From the NCBI GenBank assembly GCA_001730015.1, contig MDLA01000095.1, positions 5,702 through 69,701 on the forward strand: 64,000 nt of DNA. Direction: 5' to 3'. Below are positions 51,917 through 60,580 of this stretch, piece by piece. The position numbers and the translations under genes are program-made. This stretch comes from Chromatiales bacterium (ex Bugula neritina AB1). GTDB lineage: Bacteria; Pseudomonadota; Gammaproteobacteria; Granulosicoccales; Granulosicoccaceae. How positions within the stretch are numbered: the stretch's first letter is position 1; every line of letters begins with the position of its first letter. The notes under the pieces were generated by a model. The model ran no database searches, had not been told where the DNA came from, and worked only from the letters and a program-made list of their open reading frames with translations.

Positions 51917-52829
51917 GAGTAGTTCATCGCTGGATCGACAATTCGATAAAATTCGCGCACGCGAAGAAGCGGGTTTATTGAAGCCGCGTAGTGGCAGCCG
52001 CGCGCTTCGAAAAATGCTGAACAACCCGCTGGCGGTGCTGGGGCTGGTGTTATTCAGTGTAATTTTATTTGCCTCAGTGTTTGCACCCTGGCTCACCGAG
52101 CACGATCCGGGAAAAATCAACCTGCGCGCGATGATGCAGCCGCCCTCTGCCGAGCACTGGTTTGGAACAGACCGCACCGGCCGGGATGTTTTTGCGCGGG
52201 TGTTGTATGGCGGGCGTGTTTCTATATTAGTTGGCCTTGGCAGTGCGTTGTTGTGTGCGCTTGTCGGCGTGTTAATCGGCTGCTATTCCGGTTACAGAGG
52301 AGGGTGGTTTGATGCCATATGCCTTCGAATATCAGAAATATTCATGGCGTTTCCTCAAATTATACTCGTGCTGCTGCTGGTATCTATTGTCGGGCAGAGC
52401 CTGCTGAACCTGATCATTATATTTGTGATTTCAGGCTGGGGAGCTACCTTTCGGTTGACCCGCGCTCGCATGTTATCTCTGCGTGAGGAAGAATATGTGC
52501 AGGCTCTTAGAAGCTTCGGTGTGCCCACCTGGCGGATCTGCTATAAGCACATTCTGCCCAATGCGCTCGGGCCGATTATGGTGAATATAACGCTCACCAC
52601 AGCTATGTTCATTCTTGCTGAAGCGGGGTTGAGTTTTCTGGGCCTGGGCGTACCACTGAGTATTCCTACGTGGGGAAATATTCTAAATGTTGCACAGGAT
52701 ATGCGGGTACTACAGAATAACTGGTGGTTGTGGTTGCCGGTGGGCGCGGTTATATCGACCTTTGTGCTAAGCGTTAACTTCATCGGTGATGGTCTTCGTG
52801 ACTCCGCCGATCCAGCGCAGCAGGGCTGA
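51915..52829 (+). CDS. Peptide-type ABC transporter permease (DppC-like)
   Basis: 304 residues. A 35-residue cytosolic N-terminus rich in charge precedes the first helix (LAVLGLVLFSVILFASVFAPWL); HWFGTDRTGRDVFARVLYGGR is the DppC/OppC hallmark; the EAA loop is VQALRSFGVPTWRICYKHILPN. It lies 17 nt after the DppB-like gene and 6 nt before the ATPase gene. No Shine-Dalgarno is visible, so translation is probably coupled. Confidence 0.92.
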   Translation: MSSSSLDRQFDKIRAREEAGLLKPRSGSRALRKMLNNPLAVLGLVLFSVILFASVFAPWLTEHDPGKINLRAMMQPPSAEHWFGTDRTGRDVFARVLYGGRVSILVGLGSALLCALVGVLIGCYSGYRGGWFDAICLRISEIFMAFPQIILVLLLVSIVGQSLLNLIIIFVISGWGATFRLTRARMLSLREEEYVQALRSFGVPTWRICYKHILPNALGPIMVNITLTTAMFILAEAGLSFLGLGVPLSIPTWGNILNVAQDMRVLQNNWWLWLPVGAVISTFVLSVNFIGDGLRDSADPAQQG

Positions 52830-52835
52830 TTAGAC

Positions 52836-53852
52836 ATGGCTAACCCCATAGCGCTGCAGGTAAAAGATCTAAAAACCTACTTCTATAATGATCAGCGCTG
52901 CAACAAGGCGGTCAATGGTGTCTCGTTTGAGATTGAAAAGGGAAAAACACTGTGCATTGTGGGTGAAAGCGGGTGTGGAAAATCGGTAACTGCCTCAACT
53001 ATTATGCAACTGCTGCCGACGCTGTCACGCATAGAAGAAGGTGAAATTAACTATTTCGCTGGCGACGGTGAAAATGCACCGGCTATTCGCATTGACCAGC
53101 TCGAACGCAATGGTGCCGAAATGCGTCGTATACGCGGGTCTGAAATTGCCATGATATTTCAGGATCCGATGACCGCGTTAAATCCGGCCTATACCATCGG
53201 TTTCCAGATAGGTGAAACACTGCAATACCATACCTCACTAGGCAAGAAAGAAATCCGGCAAAAAACCATACAGCTACTTGCCGATATGGGAATCCCGTTA
53301 CCGGAGCGGCGAGTAGATGAATACCCGCATCAGTATTCCGGCGGTATGCGCCAGCGTGCGATGATTGCAATGGCAATGGCCTGCCAGCCGAAAATTTTAA
53401 TAGCTGATGAACCCACTACAGCGCTGGATGTAACTATACAGGCGCAGATCTTTGAATTAATGGACGATCTAAAAAAAAGTAATAACACCGCAATTCTATT
53501 GATAACCCACGACATGGGTGTGGTAGCAGAACTCGCAGACTCGGTCGCCGTAATGTATATGGGCAATATAGTCGAGGCTGGCACAGTAGAAGAGGTGCTT
53601 GGTCAGCCGCGTCACCCCTATACGCGAGCGCTGCTGCAATCGATCCCTGTACTGGGTAAAGGGCGAAACCAGCGCATCGCCGCCATCCGCGGATCAACAC
53701 CCGATGCCTACGACCGACCAGTCGGCTGCCAGTTCGAGCCGCGCTGTGATTTTGCATCGCCCGATTGCAGCAGCATGCCGGATGAGCAAAACCTGAGCGA
53801 CACGCACCGCCTGCGCTGCTGGCATCCTCAGCGAGACAGCGGGAGCGAGTGA
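52836..53852 (+). CDS. Peptide-type ABC transporter ATP-binding protein (DppD-like)
   Basis: 338 residues. Walker A GESGCGKSV, Q loop MIFQDPMTALNP, signature YSGGMRQRAM, Walker B ILIADEPTTALD, His switch THDMG. The C-terminal oligopeptide-transporter extension has GCQFEPRCDFASPDCS, the Cys cluster that binds an iron-sulfur centre in some Dpp/Opp ATPases. Cotranscribed with the permeases. Confidence 0.93.
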   Translation: MANPIALQVKDLKTYFYNDQRCNKAVNGVSFEIEKGKTLCIVGESGCGKSVTASTIMQLLPTLSRIEEGEINYFAGDGENAPAIRIDQLERNGAEMRRIRGSEIAMIFQDPMTALNPAYTIGFQIGETLQYHTSLGKKEIRQKTIQLLADMGIPLPERRVDEYPHQYSGGMRQRAMIAMAMACQPKILIADEPTTALDVTIQAQIFELMDDLKKSNNTAILLITHDMGVVAELADSVAVMYMGNIVEAGTVEEVLGQPRHPYTRALLQSIPVLGKGRNQRIAAIRGSTPDAYDRPVGCQFEPRCDFASPDCSSMPDEQNLSDTHRLRCWHPQRDSGSE

Positions 53853-53917
53853 CTAGCCATGGTTCTGGAAAGTGGAAAGCTGGAAAATAAGCACCGTGGG
53901 CAACGGCTGAGTCTATC

Positions 53918-54994
53918 GTGAGCACCGTCGATTCTATCTTGCAGATTAAAAACCTAAAAACACATTTTCCGGTTAAGTCCGGCGTGTTTAATCGCGTGGT
54001 CGGGCAGGTGCGAGCGGTCGATGGTATCGATCTAAACGTCCATCGTGGTGAGGTGCTGGGCCTTGTTGGTGAAAGCGGCTGCGGCAAAACCACACTGGGA
54101 AAGTCGATCCTGCAGTTGGTTCAACCGACCAGCGGCAGCGTGCATTATCGCTCTGCTTCAGACTCGCTGGAGTCAAGTGCTGAAAGCGGCGTGCCAGTCG
54201 ATTTTATCGACTTGTGCGCACTAACAACACGAGAACTCATGCCCTACCGGCAGAAATTGCAGATTGTTTTCCAAGACCCGCATTCCTCACTTAATCCCGC
54301 ATTTACCATATTTGGCTCGCTCGAAGATCCGCTGCGCCAATGCGGCATCAGCACACGCGCCGAACGCCGAAAGCGCGTGGGTGATCTATTAGAAGCGGTC
54401 AATCTAAGACGCGAATATATGGACCGTTACCCCACCGAGTTTTCCGGTGGTCAACGGCAGCGCATTGGCATTGCCAGAGCCCTGTCGGTGAATCCGGAAC
54501 TTATTGTGTGCGATGAAGCCGTCAGCGCGCTCGATGTCTCCATTCAGGCGCAAGTGCTGCAGTTATTAAAGGATCTGCGCCGCGAGCGCAATTTAACCTA
54601 TCTTTTCATCACCCACGATCTCAGCGTCAGTGAATATATATGCGATCGAGTAGCGGTCATGTATCTTGGGAAAATTGTCGAGCTGGGCGATGCAGAAACG
54701 TTGTATCGTAACCCACAGCACCCCTACACCCGTGCACTATTGTCTGCCATTCCAGTCGCCGATCTGAAGCGAAAAACCCGCCGAATTGTATTAAAAGGCG
54801 ATGTACCAAGCCCGGTTAACCCGCCGAGTGGCTGCACCTTTCACCCCAGGTGTCCGGAAGCAGTTGAACGCTGCAAAACTGAAGCGCCCAGCTTGCGCAC
54901 AAACGTGCAAAACAGACACCCGCATTCAGTGGCCTGTCACCTTATAGATTGTAGTGCTTTGCAGTCAGAGTCAAAACTCCCCAGGAATAACTAA
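53918..54994 (+). CDS. Peptide-type ABC transporter ATP-binding protein (DppF-like)
   Basis: 358 residues. Walker A GESGCGKTT, Q loop IVFQDPHSSLNP, signature FSGGQRQRIGIARAL, Walker B LIVCDEAVSALD with DEA rather than DEP as in many DppF proteins, His switch THDLS. Its C-terminal Cys cluster GCTFHPRCPEAVERC matches oligopeptide-type ATPases. An insertion after Walker A (SASDSLESSAESG) is not typical. GTG start at 53918; the stop overlaps the ROK kinase start (TAATG). Confidence 0.92.
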   Translation: MSTVDSILQIKNLKTHFPVKSGVFNRVVGQVRAVDGIDLNVHRGEVLGLVGESGCGKTTLGKSILQLVQPTSGSVHYRSASDSLESSAESGVPVDFIDLCALTTRELMPYRQKLQIVFQDPHSSLNPAFTIFGSLEDPLRQCGISTRAERRKRVGDLLEAVNLRREYMDRYPTEFSGGQRQRIGIARALSVNPELIVCDEAVSALDVSIQAQVLQLLKDLRRERNLTYLFITHDLSVSEYICDRVAVMYLGKIVELGDAETLYRNPQHPYTRALLSAIPVADLKRKTRRIVLKGDVPSPVNPPSGCTFHPRCPEAVERCKTEAPSLRTNVQNRHPHSVACHLIDCSALQSESKLPRNN

Positions 54995-55914
54995 TGGTTT
55001 CTGTGAGCCAACGAGCCAGTAGTGGCAGCGTGAACAATCCAACAACGCTTGCGGAAATTTCAGGCATCGCCATAGATGTTGGCGGAACCAAAATAGCGGT
55101 GGCCAGAATCGCCAATGGCATCGTGCAGGAGCGGCGTAAAATCAGTACCGTCGCAGACGACACGCCGCAAACACTGATCGACAAGCTCGAAGCGCAGGTC
55201 AGGCAGCTGAACCTGCAACAGTACGATCGCATAGCAGCCGCCGTCAGCGGTCGAGTTGATCATGCAGGCAACTGGCACGCCGTCAACCAAAGCACTCTAG
55301 GCACAATAACTCAGGTACCGCTAGCCCAGCTTTTGTCCGAGCGATTTTCTCGCCCCGTGCCCGTTATCAATGACGCCGTCGCCGGCGCCATAGCCGAGCA
55401 TCAATTTGGTGCCGCGCAGAACACCGAAAATATGGCCTACTTGACCATATCAACCGGCGTCGGCGCAGGCCTTATTCTTAATGGAAAGCCGCTGTTCTCA
55501 AGTCGCGGACTGATAGGCCATGTCGGCTTCACCAGTAGTGCCTATTCAACCCGGCTGTGCGGCAGCGGCCGAGTCGGCACCGTTGAGAGTATCGCCTCCG
55601 GCAAAGCCATTGTCAGCCTTGCCGAAGAAGCTGGCTATGCGGCAGATACCATCGCAGTCTTCGAGGCATTCAGGCGCGGCGAGCCGTGGGCTAGTGAAAT
55701 AGTAAAGCAATCCGCAGCGGCGATTGCCGCATTGTCAGCAGACCTTGCGGCAATTCTGGATTTAGAGTGCATTGTACTGGGCGGTAGTGTTGGTCTAGCG
55801 GATGGTTACTGTAACGAGGTAAACAACGCACAGCGTGATCTACCGCCTCTGTTTCAAGTAGCAGTAGTTGCATCTGCGCTGGATGATTCCGTATTAATCG
55901 GAGCTCTTGCATGA
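54994..55914 (+). CDS. nanK: ROK family sugar kinase (N-acetylmannosamine kinase-like)
   Basis: 306 residues. ATP site IAIDVGGTKIAVARI, PVINDAVAGAIAEH with the catalytic Asp, ISTGVGAGLILNG and a GHVGF His. The ROK zinc motif (C-x-C-G-x2-G-C-x-E) appears as LCGSGRVGTVESIASG: the first Cys remains, the second and third are Ser and Thr, so zinc binding is probably lost. E. coli NanK, which phosphorylates the ManNAc released by NanA, has the same surroundings with all Cys. The start shares a base with the ATPase stop (TAATG), so it is the last gene of the import operon. ManNAc kinase activity is inferred from context. Confidence 0.82.
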   Translation: MVSVSQRASSGSVNNPTTLAEISGIAIDVGGTKIAVARIANGIVQERRKISTVADDTPQTLIDKLEAQVRQLNLQQYDRIAAAVSGRVDHAGNWHAVNQSTLGTITQVPLAQLLSERFSRPVPVINDAVAGAIAEHQFGAAQNTENMAYLTISTGVGAGLILNGKPLFSSRGLIGHVGFTSSAYSTRLCGSGRVGTVESIASGKAIVSLAEEAGYAADTIAVFEAFRRGEPWASEIVKQSAAAIAALSADLAAILDLECIVLGGSVGLADGYCNEVNNAQRDLPPLFQVAVVASALDDSVLIGALA

Positions 55915-56471
55915 GCCACTCTCTCGCCTGGCGAGATGCTGTATAGAAAATAATATTCAGGGATAGAAAATGCTCGTGCTAACCCGCGTTATTCATGGGG
56001 TGGCGAGTATATCGCGCCGAGATTTGATTCCACAGAGAAAATTTTCTCTTGTAAATATCAGTAAGTATTCGACGCGAGAAGAAAATCATTGTGAAAACCC
56101 TTACTGTGAATAAATAAGGTCTACGCGATATCCTCGCCATCCCATGAATAATGTGGGCTAGTGGTGCTGGTAATGCGGTCTGATATTTAACGTGGTTGTA
56201 CTGTCATCATATTTAAGCGTGATTGACAAAATTGAAAAGTGCGCTAGTAATTAGTAGTTGTTTTTTAATAATTATCTGCGCCAGAGCCTGTCTGTGAGTG
56301 ATCAATTGCGGATGTAATCTATTAGTCAGCTTATTCGATCAGTCTTGTAAAATGTGACTAACGATAGCGGACATCTGGATCGTAATTGGTCAGAAGAATT
56401 TGATCTGAAATAACGCCTGTTTTTTTACGGCCCATTATTCTCAATTTGGCTCCCAGGAGGATGTGTACTAC
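55915..56471. other. Intergenic region with long inverted repeat, AT-rich
   Basis: About 550 bases between the ROK kinase and the frameshifted ATPase. It contains the 181-bp inverted-repeat element described separately, then about 300 AT-rich bases with no gene, and a strong AGGAGG (56455-56460) before the ATPase start. Confidence 0.5.
55980..56160. repeat. MITE-like element with 37-bp inverted termini
   Basis: The arm 55980-56016 is the inverted complement of 56124-56160 with 5 mismatches in 37. The 107-bp centre contains a 14-bp palindrome (GAGAAAATTTTCTC, around 56035-56048) and further partly complementary pieces, so the whole RNA or single strand could fold into a long hairpin. No reading frame lies within. 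It fits a small non-autonomous mobile element or a palindromic repeat family. Confidence 0.7.
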
Positions 56472-58248
56472 ATGTCAGTTTCAGCCATATTACCGAGCGC
56501 ACTCGAAAATCTGCACAAGCTCTCTCTTCGCGAAGAAATGGATTCGTTTGATCGGGCTAGATTTGTCGATTTCAGATTACTTTCGCAATTGGAAACGCAT
56601 GACTGGCAGGTGATTTTTGGTCGAAGGGGCGCCGGGAAAACAATGCATTCTCAATGCCTTTGGCGACTATATCGCAAAGCAGGAGCGTGACTCATACTGT
56701 CTGTATATAGATATGCGAGACTGCATCCCTTCGGCTTCCGGTTACGGCGAGGCGATTTCAGATGAGCATCGGGCAGTTGACTATTTTTACGAATTTATTC
56801 GGAAATTCGCTTCTCAATTGTTTGATGAGTATACGGATAATACAGACCTTTCACCGCTTCAGCGCTTGATACGAGTATTTAGCGGCAACCGGGATGTGCT
56901 TGATTCGTTGGTGTTAGATATACATGAAATAGCGGAATATACACCGCTAAGGAAAGTGCCTGTAAAAAGTACAGAAACTAGAGGGATTAACGTAAGCGCC
57001 ACCCATGAAGGCGGCATTGCGGCTTCAATAGGTATTGAAAGCAATCCGGAGAGTATCCTGCCGACTTATAATGGTAACCTGGAGGTCGGAAGTGATGCTT
57101 GTAGTCAAAGCGGCAGCTCTACTGAAGAGAGTGTTGATTATGTTTTTGAATCGGCGCGCAGATATCAACCGCTTCGGAAAAAACTAGAAGAAATGATGCG
57201 AGCGGTTGATGTAAAGCACTTGTATGTATTAATAGATGAATGGGCAGATATCAATCGGCTGAGAGATGATAAGATTCAGGCATTTTTCGCTGAACTTCTA
57301 CGGAAAACCTTTGGTGGTTCGAGCCTTATCACCATAAAAATTGCCAGCATAAAGGGGGTGGCGAACTTTAATGAATGGCGACCGCAGGGCGGAATTGGAC
57401 TTGAACTGGGTGCTGATATTTTTGTAGCCTGTGATCTGGATCAGGTTTATTGTTCAGAGGAGAATGCGTTTGCGTTTTATGCTGAAATGATGTTTAAGCG
57501 CTTGTGCAAGGTTGATAGCCGGGTAAAGCAATATTCGCAGACCAATGAACTGGGTGAGTTTCTTGGAAAGCCACCAGAGGGTTTTTTTTCCTATATATTT
57601 AAAGATGAAAAATCACTGATTGATCTGGTGCATGGCAGCGGGAGAATTCCCCGCGATTTCATCCAGCTATTTTGTTATTGTGCCCATGAAAAACAATTTG
57701 GAATCTCACCGAAGTGGCGTAAAGGTGAGTTACTGAAGTTGATTAAAGACCATAGTATCCGCACCAAAGATGAAGTGGTCGGTGCAAGTGCCGGTCGCAG
57801 TTCGTTGTTCACAAAAATAATTGATGTTGTAAAAAATACCGGTAGCCGGGTTTTCCTCATTCGAAAAGAGTGCAATGAAGAAACGCGTGCTGCACTGACC
57901 GAGCTGTACAACTTCAGGTTGGTCCATCCCATGGATGCGTCAAAAGTACCGAGTTTTCTCAGGCGTAAATACAATTGTTATTATGCTGACTTTGGCTACT
58001 TTCTGGAAGCCTACGGCGAGTTTGAATTGCGGAAACAGGAAGCGACTTGTCCCATTGAACTCGATGGCAGTCAGGATTTCACTGAATATGTTGTGGAGCT
58101 GTCTCAAAAGCGACAGCAAAGTATAATCTGCGTTCATTGCACCAACCGTTTTTCTGCAACAGAGCGCAGCTACTACAAGAAGGGTTTATGCCCTGGCTGC
58201 TTTAATTTTGCTACTGTTGAAGAAAAGGTTGAGTCTCGGGCTGGTTAA
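56472..58248 (+). pseudogene. P-loop ATPase gene with a frameshift in the Walker A region
   Basis: Two overlapping frames together encode one protein of about 590 residues. Frame 1 starts at ATG 56472 (AGGAGG upstream) and reaches VIFGRRGAGKT; it then runs into unrelated sequence and stops at 56690. The second frame takes over just after (from about 56644, LNAFGDYIAKQERD) and continues to 58248 with a Walker B-like LYVLIDEWAD, TIKIASIKG and a C-terminal zinc ribbon (CVHC...CPGC). One extra base near 56640-56643 (in GGGAAAACAATG) explains the break. It resembles ORC/STAND-type ATPases; the function is unknown, possibly defence. Flanked by two inverted-repeat elements and AT-richer than neighbouring genes. 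Confidence 0.7.
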
Positions 58249-58401
58249 TGTCACCTCTGTTTCCCAAGGTGGATATTTTGAGGGCCTATTGTTATAGCTG
58301 CATTTTTGGGTATCTCTAATTATATATTTTCAAGGTAATAATTCTGCAGAGTATTGCATTGCAAAATTGAGTTTGCGGCTAAGCACCGTCGTTAGTCGAG
58401 G

Positions 58402-59280
58402 CTAATGCGGCAATGCCGGCTTGTGTCGCAAGCCAGTTAGAGCGTTCAGCACAATCGCGAACACAACAATACCGCCACCTAGTACCACGGTATGGCCGGG
58501 CAGTTCATTGAGAAACCACCAGGCCCATACAGGCGCGAAAACAACTTCGGTCATACACAATAGTGCCAGCTCCGCCGCGGGGATAACTTTAGAGCCGAAG
58601 GTAAATAGAATCATACCGCTGCCGAGAAGAAAAGCGCCTATAGCCAGTGCTATCGCTATTTCATGTAGTGGAATAGCAATGCCATTGCCACTGGAAACTG
58701 ACATAAGCAGGGCCAGCAGCAGTGCGAAAAGCCCGCCGAGGAAAACCACCGGCAGGCTGTTGCGCAATTTACCGGCGCGCAGGGAAATGGCGAAAACGGA
58801 AAAGCCGATAGCAGAGACAAACGCCAGTACATCACCGATCCAGTTACCTTTGCTGACACTGTCAGACACCATCAGGTAAATGCCGACAATAGCTATCGCC
58901 AATGCAACAGCGGTTGTGCGTCGCAAGGGTTCACGCAAAATTATCCAGCCTAGAATGGCAGTGAGAAACGGTGCGGTGGCAAACAGGAACGCTGCGTTTG
59001 CAATGGTTGTAAGCCGTACAGAAGCAATTCCGCCGGCGTATGCGGCAACCAACCCTGCTGCGCCCAGTAAGCCGGACAGGCCCGACTGACGGATAGTTTG
59101 AAATGCCTGACCATTGGATTGATAGTGAATCAGCCACAAGGTTATCGGCAGCAGTCCCATTGAGCGGTACAGTAAAATCTGCCAGACATCCGCTTCTTCA
59201 AAGCTTCGCACGCCTACGGGAATGATTGACCAGAACATACCGGCGCATAGCACCATGATTACGCCTGTCGCGTAACCCAT
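58402..59280 (-). CDS. DMT/EamA family transporter
   Basis: About 293 residues, ten predicted membrane helices in two EamA repeats. First repeat: GVIMVLCAGMFWSIIPVGVRSF and FATAPFLTAILGWIILREPLRRTTAVALAIAIVGIYL; second: VLAFVSAIGFSVFAISLR and MTEVVFAPVWAWWFLNELPGHTVVLGGGIV. A metabolite or drug exporter by family. ATG 59280 gives helix 1 at the N-terminus; an in-frame TTG at 59310 has a better Shine-Dalgarno (GGAAA) and would add 10 residues. Confidence 0.85.
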   Translation of the reverse strand: MGYATGVIMVLCAGMFWSIIPVGVRSFEEADVWQILLYRSMGLLPITLWLIHYQSNGQAFQTIRQSGLSGLLGAAGLVAAYAGGIASVRLTTIANAAFLFATAPFLTAILGWIILREPLRRTTAVALAIAIVGIYLMVSDSVSKGNWIGDVLAFVSAIGFSVFAISLRAGKLRNSLPVVFLGGLFALLLALLMSVSSGNGIAIPLHEIAIALAIGAFLLGSGMILFTFGSKVIPAAELALLCMTEVVFAPVWAWWFLNELPGHTVVLGGGIVVFAIVLNALTGLRHKPALPH

Positions 59281-59566
59281 GCTGGTAGTTGAGTTGTGGT
59301 TCGTCGCCAAAGTGATGTTTCCAGATGTTATGGCAGAGCTTGTACAGCCTGTGATCAGGCAATACAAGGACCAGCGAAGGTTGGTACCGCCGGGGTGGAA
59401 TTGCACGTCGGGTCTGGTTGCCACCGGGGGCTGAATTGCCCTACGTGGCGGCAGCTACCGAGGCTTCAGCTGGCCCTGTCCATGAGGTGGCGAAATCCGG
59501 ATGAGCTGATCCTTGAATTCGCGGTAGACTTATTCATTATTAAACTCAATGACAAACTGAAGATTG

Positions 59567-60265
59567 ATGAGCACACGGAAAAATGCGGTGGTTTTACTCA
59601 GTGGAGGTCTCGACTCGACAACGGTGCTGGCGATAGCAAAAGACCAGGGGTATAACTGCTATGCGCTGTCTTTTCGCTACGGTCAGCGGGCGGTTGCAGA
59701 ACTTGAGGCGGCCCGTCGTGTGGTGCAGGCGCTGGGTGCCGGGCAGCATGTGGTTGCCGATATCGATTTGCGCGTGTTCGGTGGTTCTGCACTTACAGCA
59801 GATATTGAAGTGCCGAAGCAAGGTAGCGAAAGCGATGATACTTCAGGCTCTATACCGATTACCTATGTGCCGGCTCGCAATACGGTATTTTTATCTTTTG
59901 CGCTGGCGTGGGCCGAGGTGCTTGATGCGCAGGATATTTTCATTGGCGTTAATGCGCTTGACTACAGTGGCTATCCGGATTGTCGTCCGGAGTATATAGC
60001 AGCCTATGAAAAGATGGCGAACCTGGCAACCCGAGCCGGTGTTGAGGGTACGCAGCAGCTTAAAATCCATACACCATTAATGGAAATGAGCAAGGCGCAG
60101 ATTATCAGCACCGGGCTGTCGCTCGGAGTTGACTATGCGATGACACTCAGTTGCTATGATCCCGATGAGTCGGGGGCTTCGTGTGGCGGTTGTGATTCTT
60201 GTGTGCTGCGGTTAAAAGGTTTTGCAGAGGCGGGGGCTACTGATCCCGTTCGCTATTTAAAATAG
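59567..60265 (+). CDS. queC: 7-cyano-7-deazaguanine synthase
   Basis: 232 residues. QueC converts 7-carboxy-7-deazaguanine to preQ0 in queuosine synthesis, using ATP and ammonia. PP-loop [60 protein letters not shown]; the zinc-binding Cys are in [22 protein letters not shown]. The length is typical. ATG 59567 follows GAAG; a TTG one codon earlier is also possible. No other queuosine genes lie adjacent. Confidence 0.95.
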   Translation: MSTRKNAVVLLSGGLDSTTVLAIAKDQGYNCYALSFRYGQRAVAELEAARRVVQALGAGQHVVADIDLRVFGGSALTADIEVPKQGSESDDTSGSIPITYVPARNTVFLSFALAWAEVLDAQDIFIGVNALDYSGYPDCRPEYIAAYEKMANLATRAGVEGTQQLKIHTPLMEMSKAQIISTGLSLGVDYAMTLSCYDPDESGASCGGCDSCVLRLKGFAEAGATDPVRYLK

Positions 60266-60352
60266 AATTATAGAATTGTGACCGGGCGGGTTAGTATATT
60301 GGGTGATGAGATACGTTTTGTGTTTTCAGAAGTCAGGGGTCAGAGGATCGTT

Positions 60353-60443
60353 GGTGGATGCGCTCCGCTTACCCACCCTACGGTAAAAATGGTGAATCGA
60401 AGTGGTCTTTGAATGTAGGGTGGATAAGCGGAGCGCATCCACC
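60353..60443. repeat. Palindromic dispersed repeat (29-bp inverted arms)
   Basis: The arm 60353-60381 matches the inverted complement of 60415-60443 at 28 of 29 positions, with a 33-bp centre. The arm sequence (GGTGGATGCGCTCCGCTTA and CCACCCTAC) is one I know as a widespread short dispersed repeat in many bacterial genomes. Its location between convergent genes is usual for this element. Confidence 0.8.
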
Positions 60444-60510
60444 GCGTGTCATTCAAGCGCTAAATTCTCCAGAGATTAAAATATAGAAGTTAGTCCAACA
60501 ACACGGCCAC

Positions 60511-60533
60511 AGCAACCGGAAATTCCGGTTGCT
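60511..60533. terminator. Hairpin between convergent queC and IlvD-family genes
   Basis: AGCAACCGGAA and TTCCGGTTGCT form perfect complementary arms around a single base (a stem of 8-9 bp after loop closure). It sits 47 bp after the IlvD-family stop and could terminate either gene. No T-run follows in either direction. Confidence 0.45.
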
Positions 60534-60580
60534 TATTCACGTTAATCTAAATTGATTAACTATAGCTTTAAAGCAACAGT

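Larger units (their letters stand above)
60266..60580. other. Intergenic region with palindromic repeat and hairpin
   Basis: About 315 bases between the convergent queC and IlvD-family genes. It holds the inverted repeat 60353-60443 and the hairpin 60511-60533 listed separately. No gene. Confidence 0.6.

Noticed and set aside
55980..56160. Integron attC site or CRISPR-like repeat
   Set aside because: The arms are too long and regular for attC, no integrase or cassette array is near, and there is only one copy with no spacers.
56634..56645. Programmed -1 ribosomal slippage heptamer (GGGAAAA) at the ATPase frame break
   Set aside because: The zero-frame codons read GGG AAA A, the wrong phase for an X-XXY-YYZ site, and the needed shift is +1, not -1.
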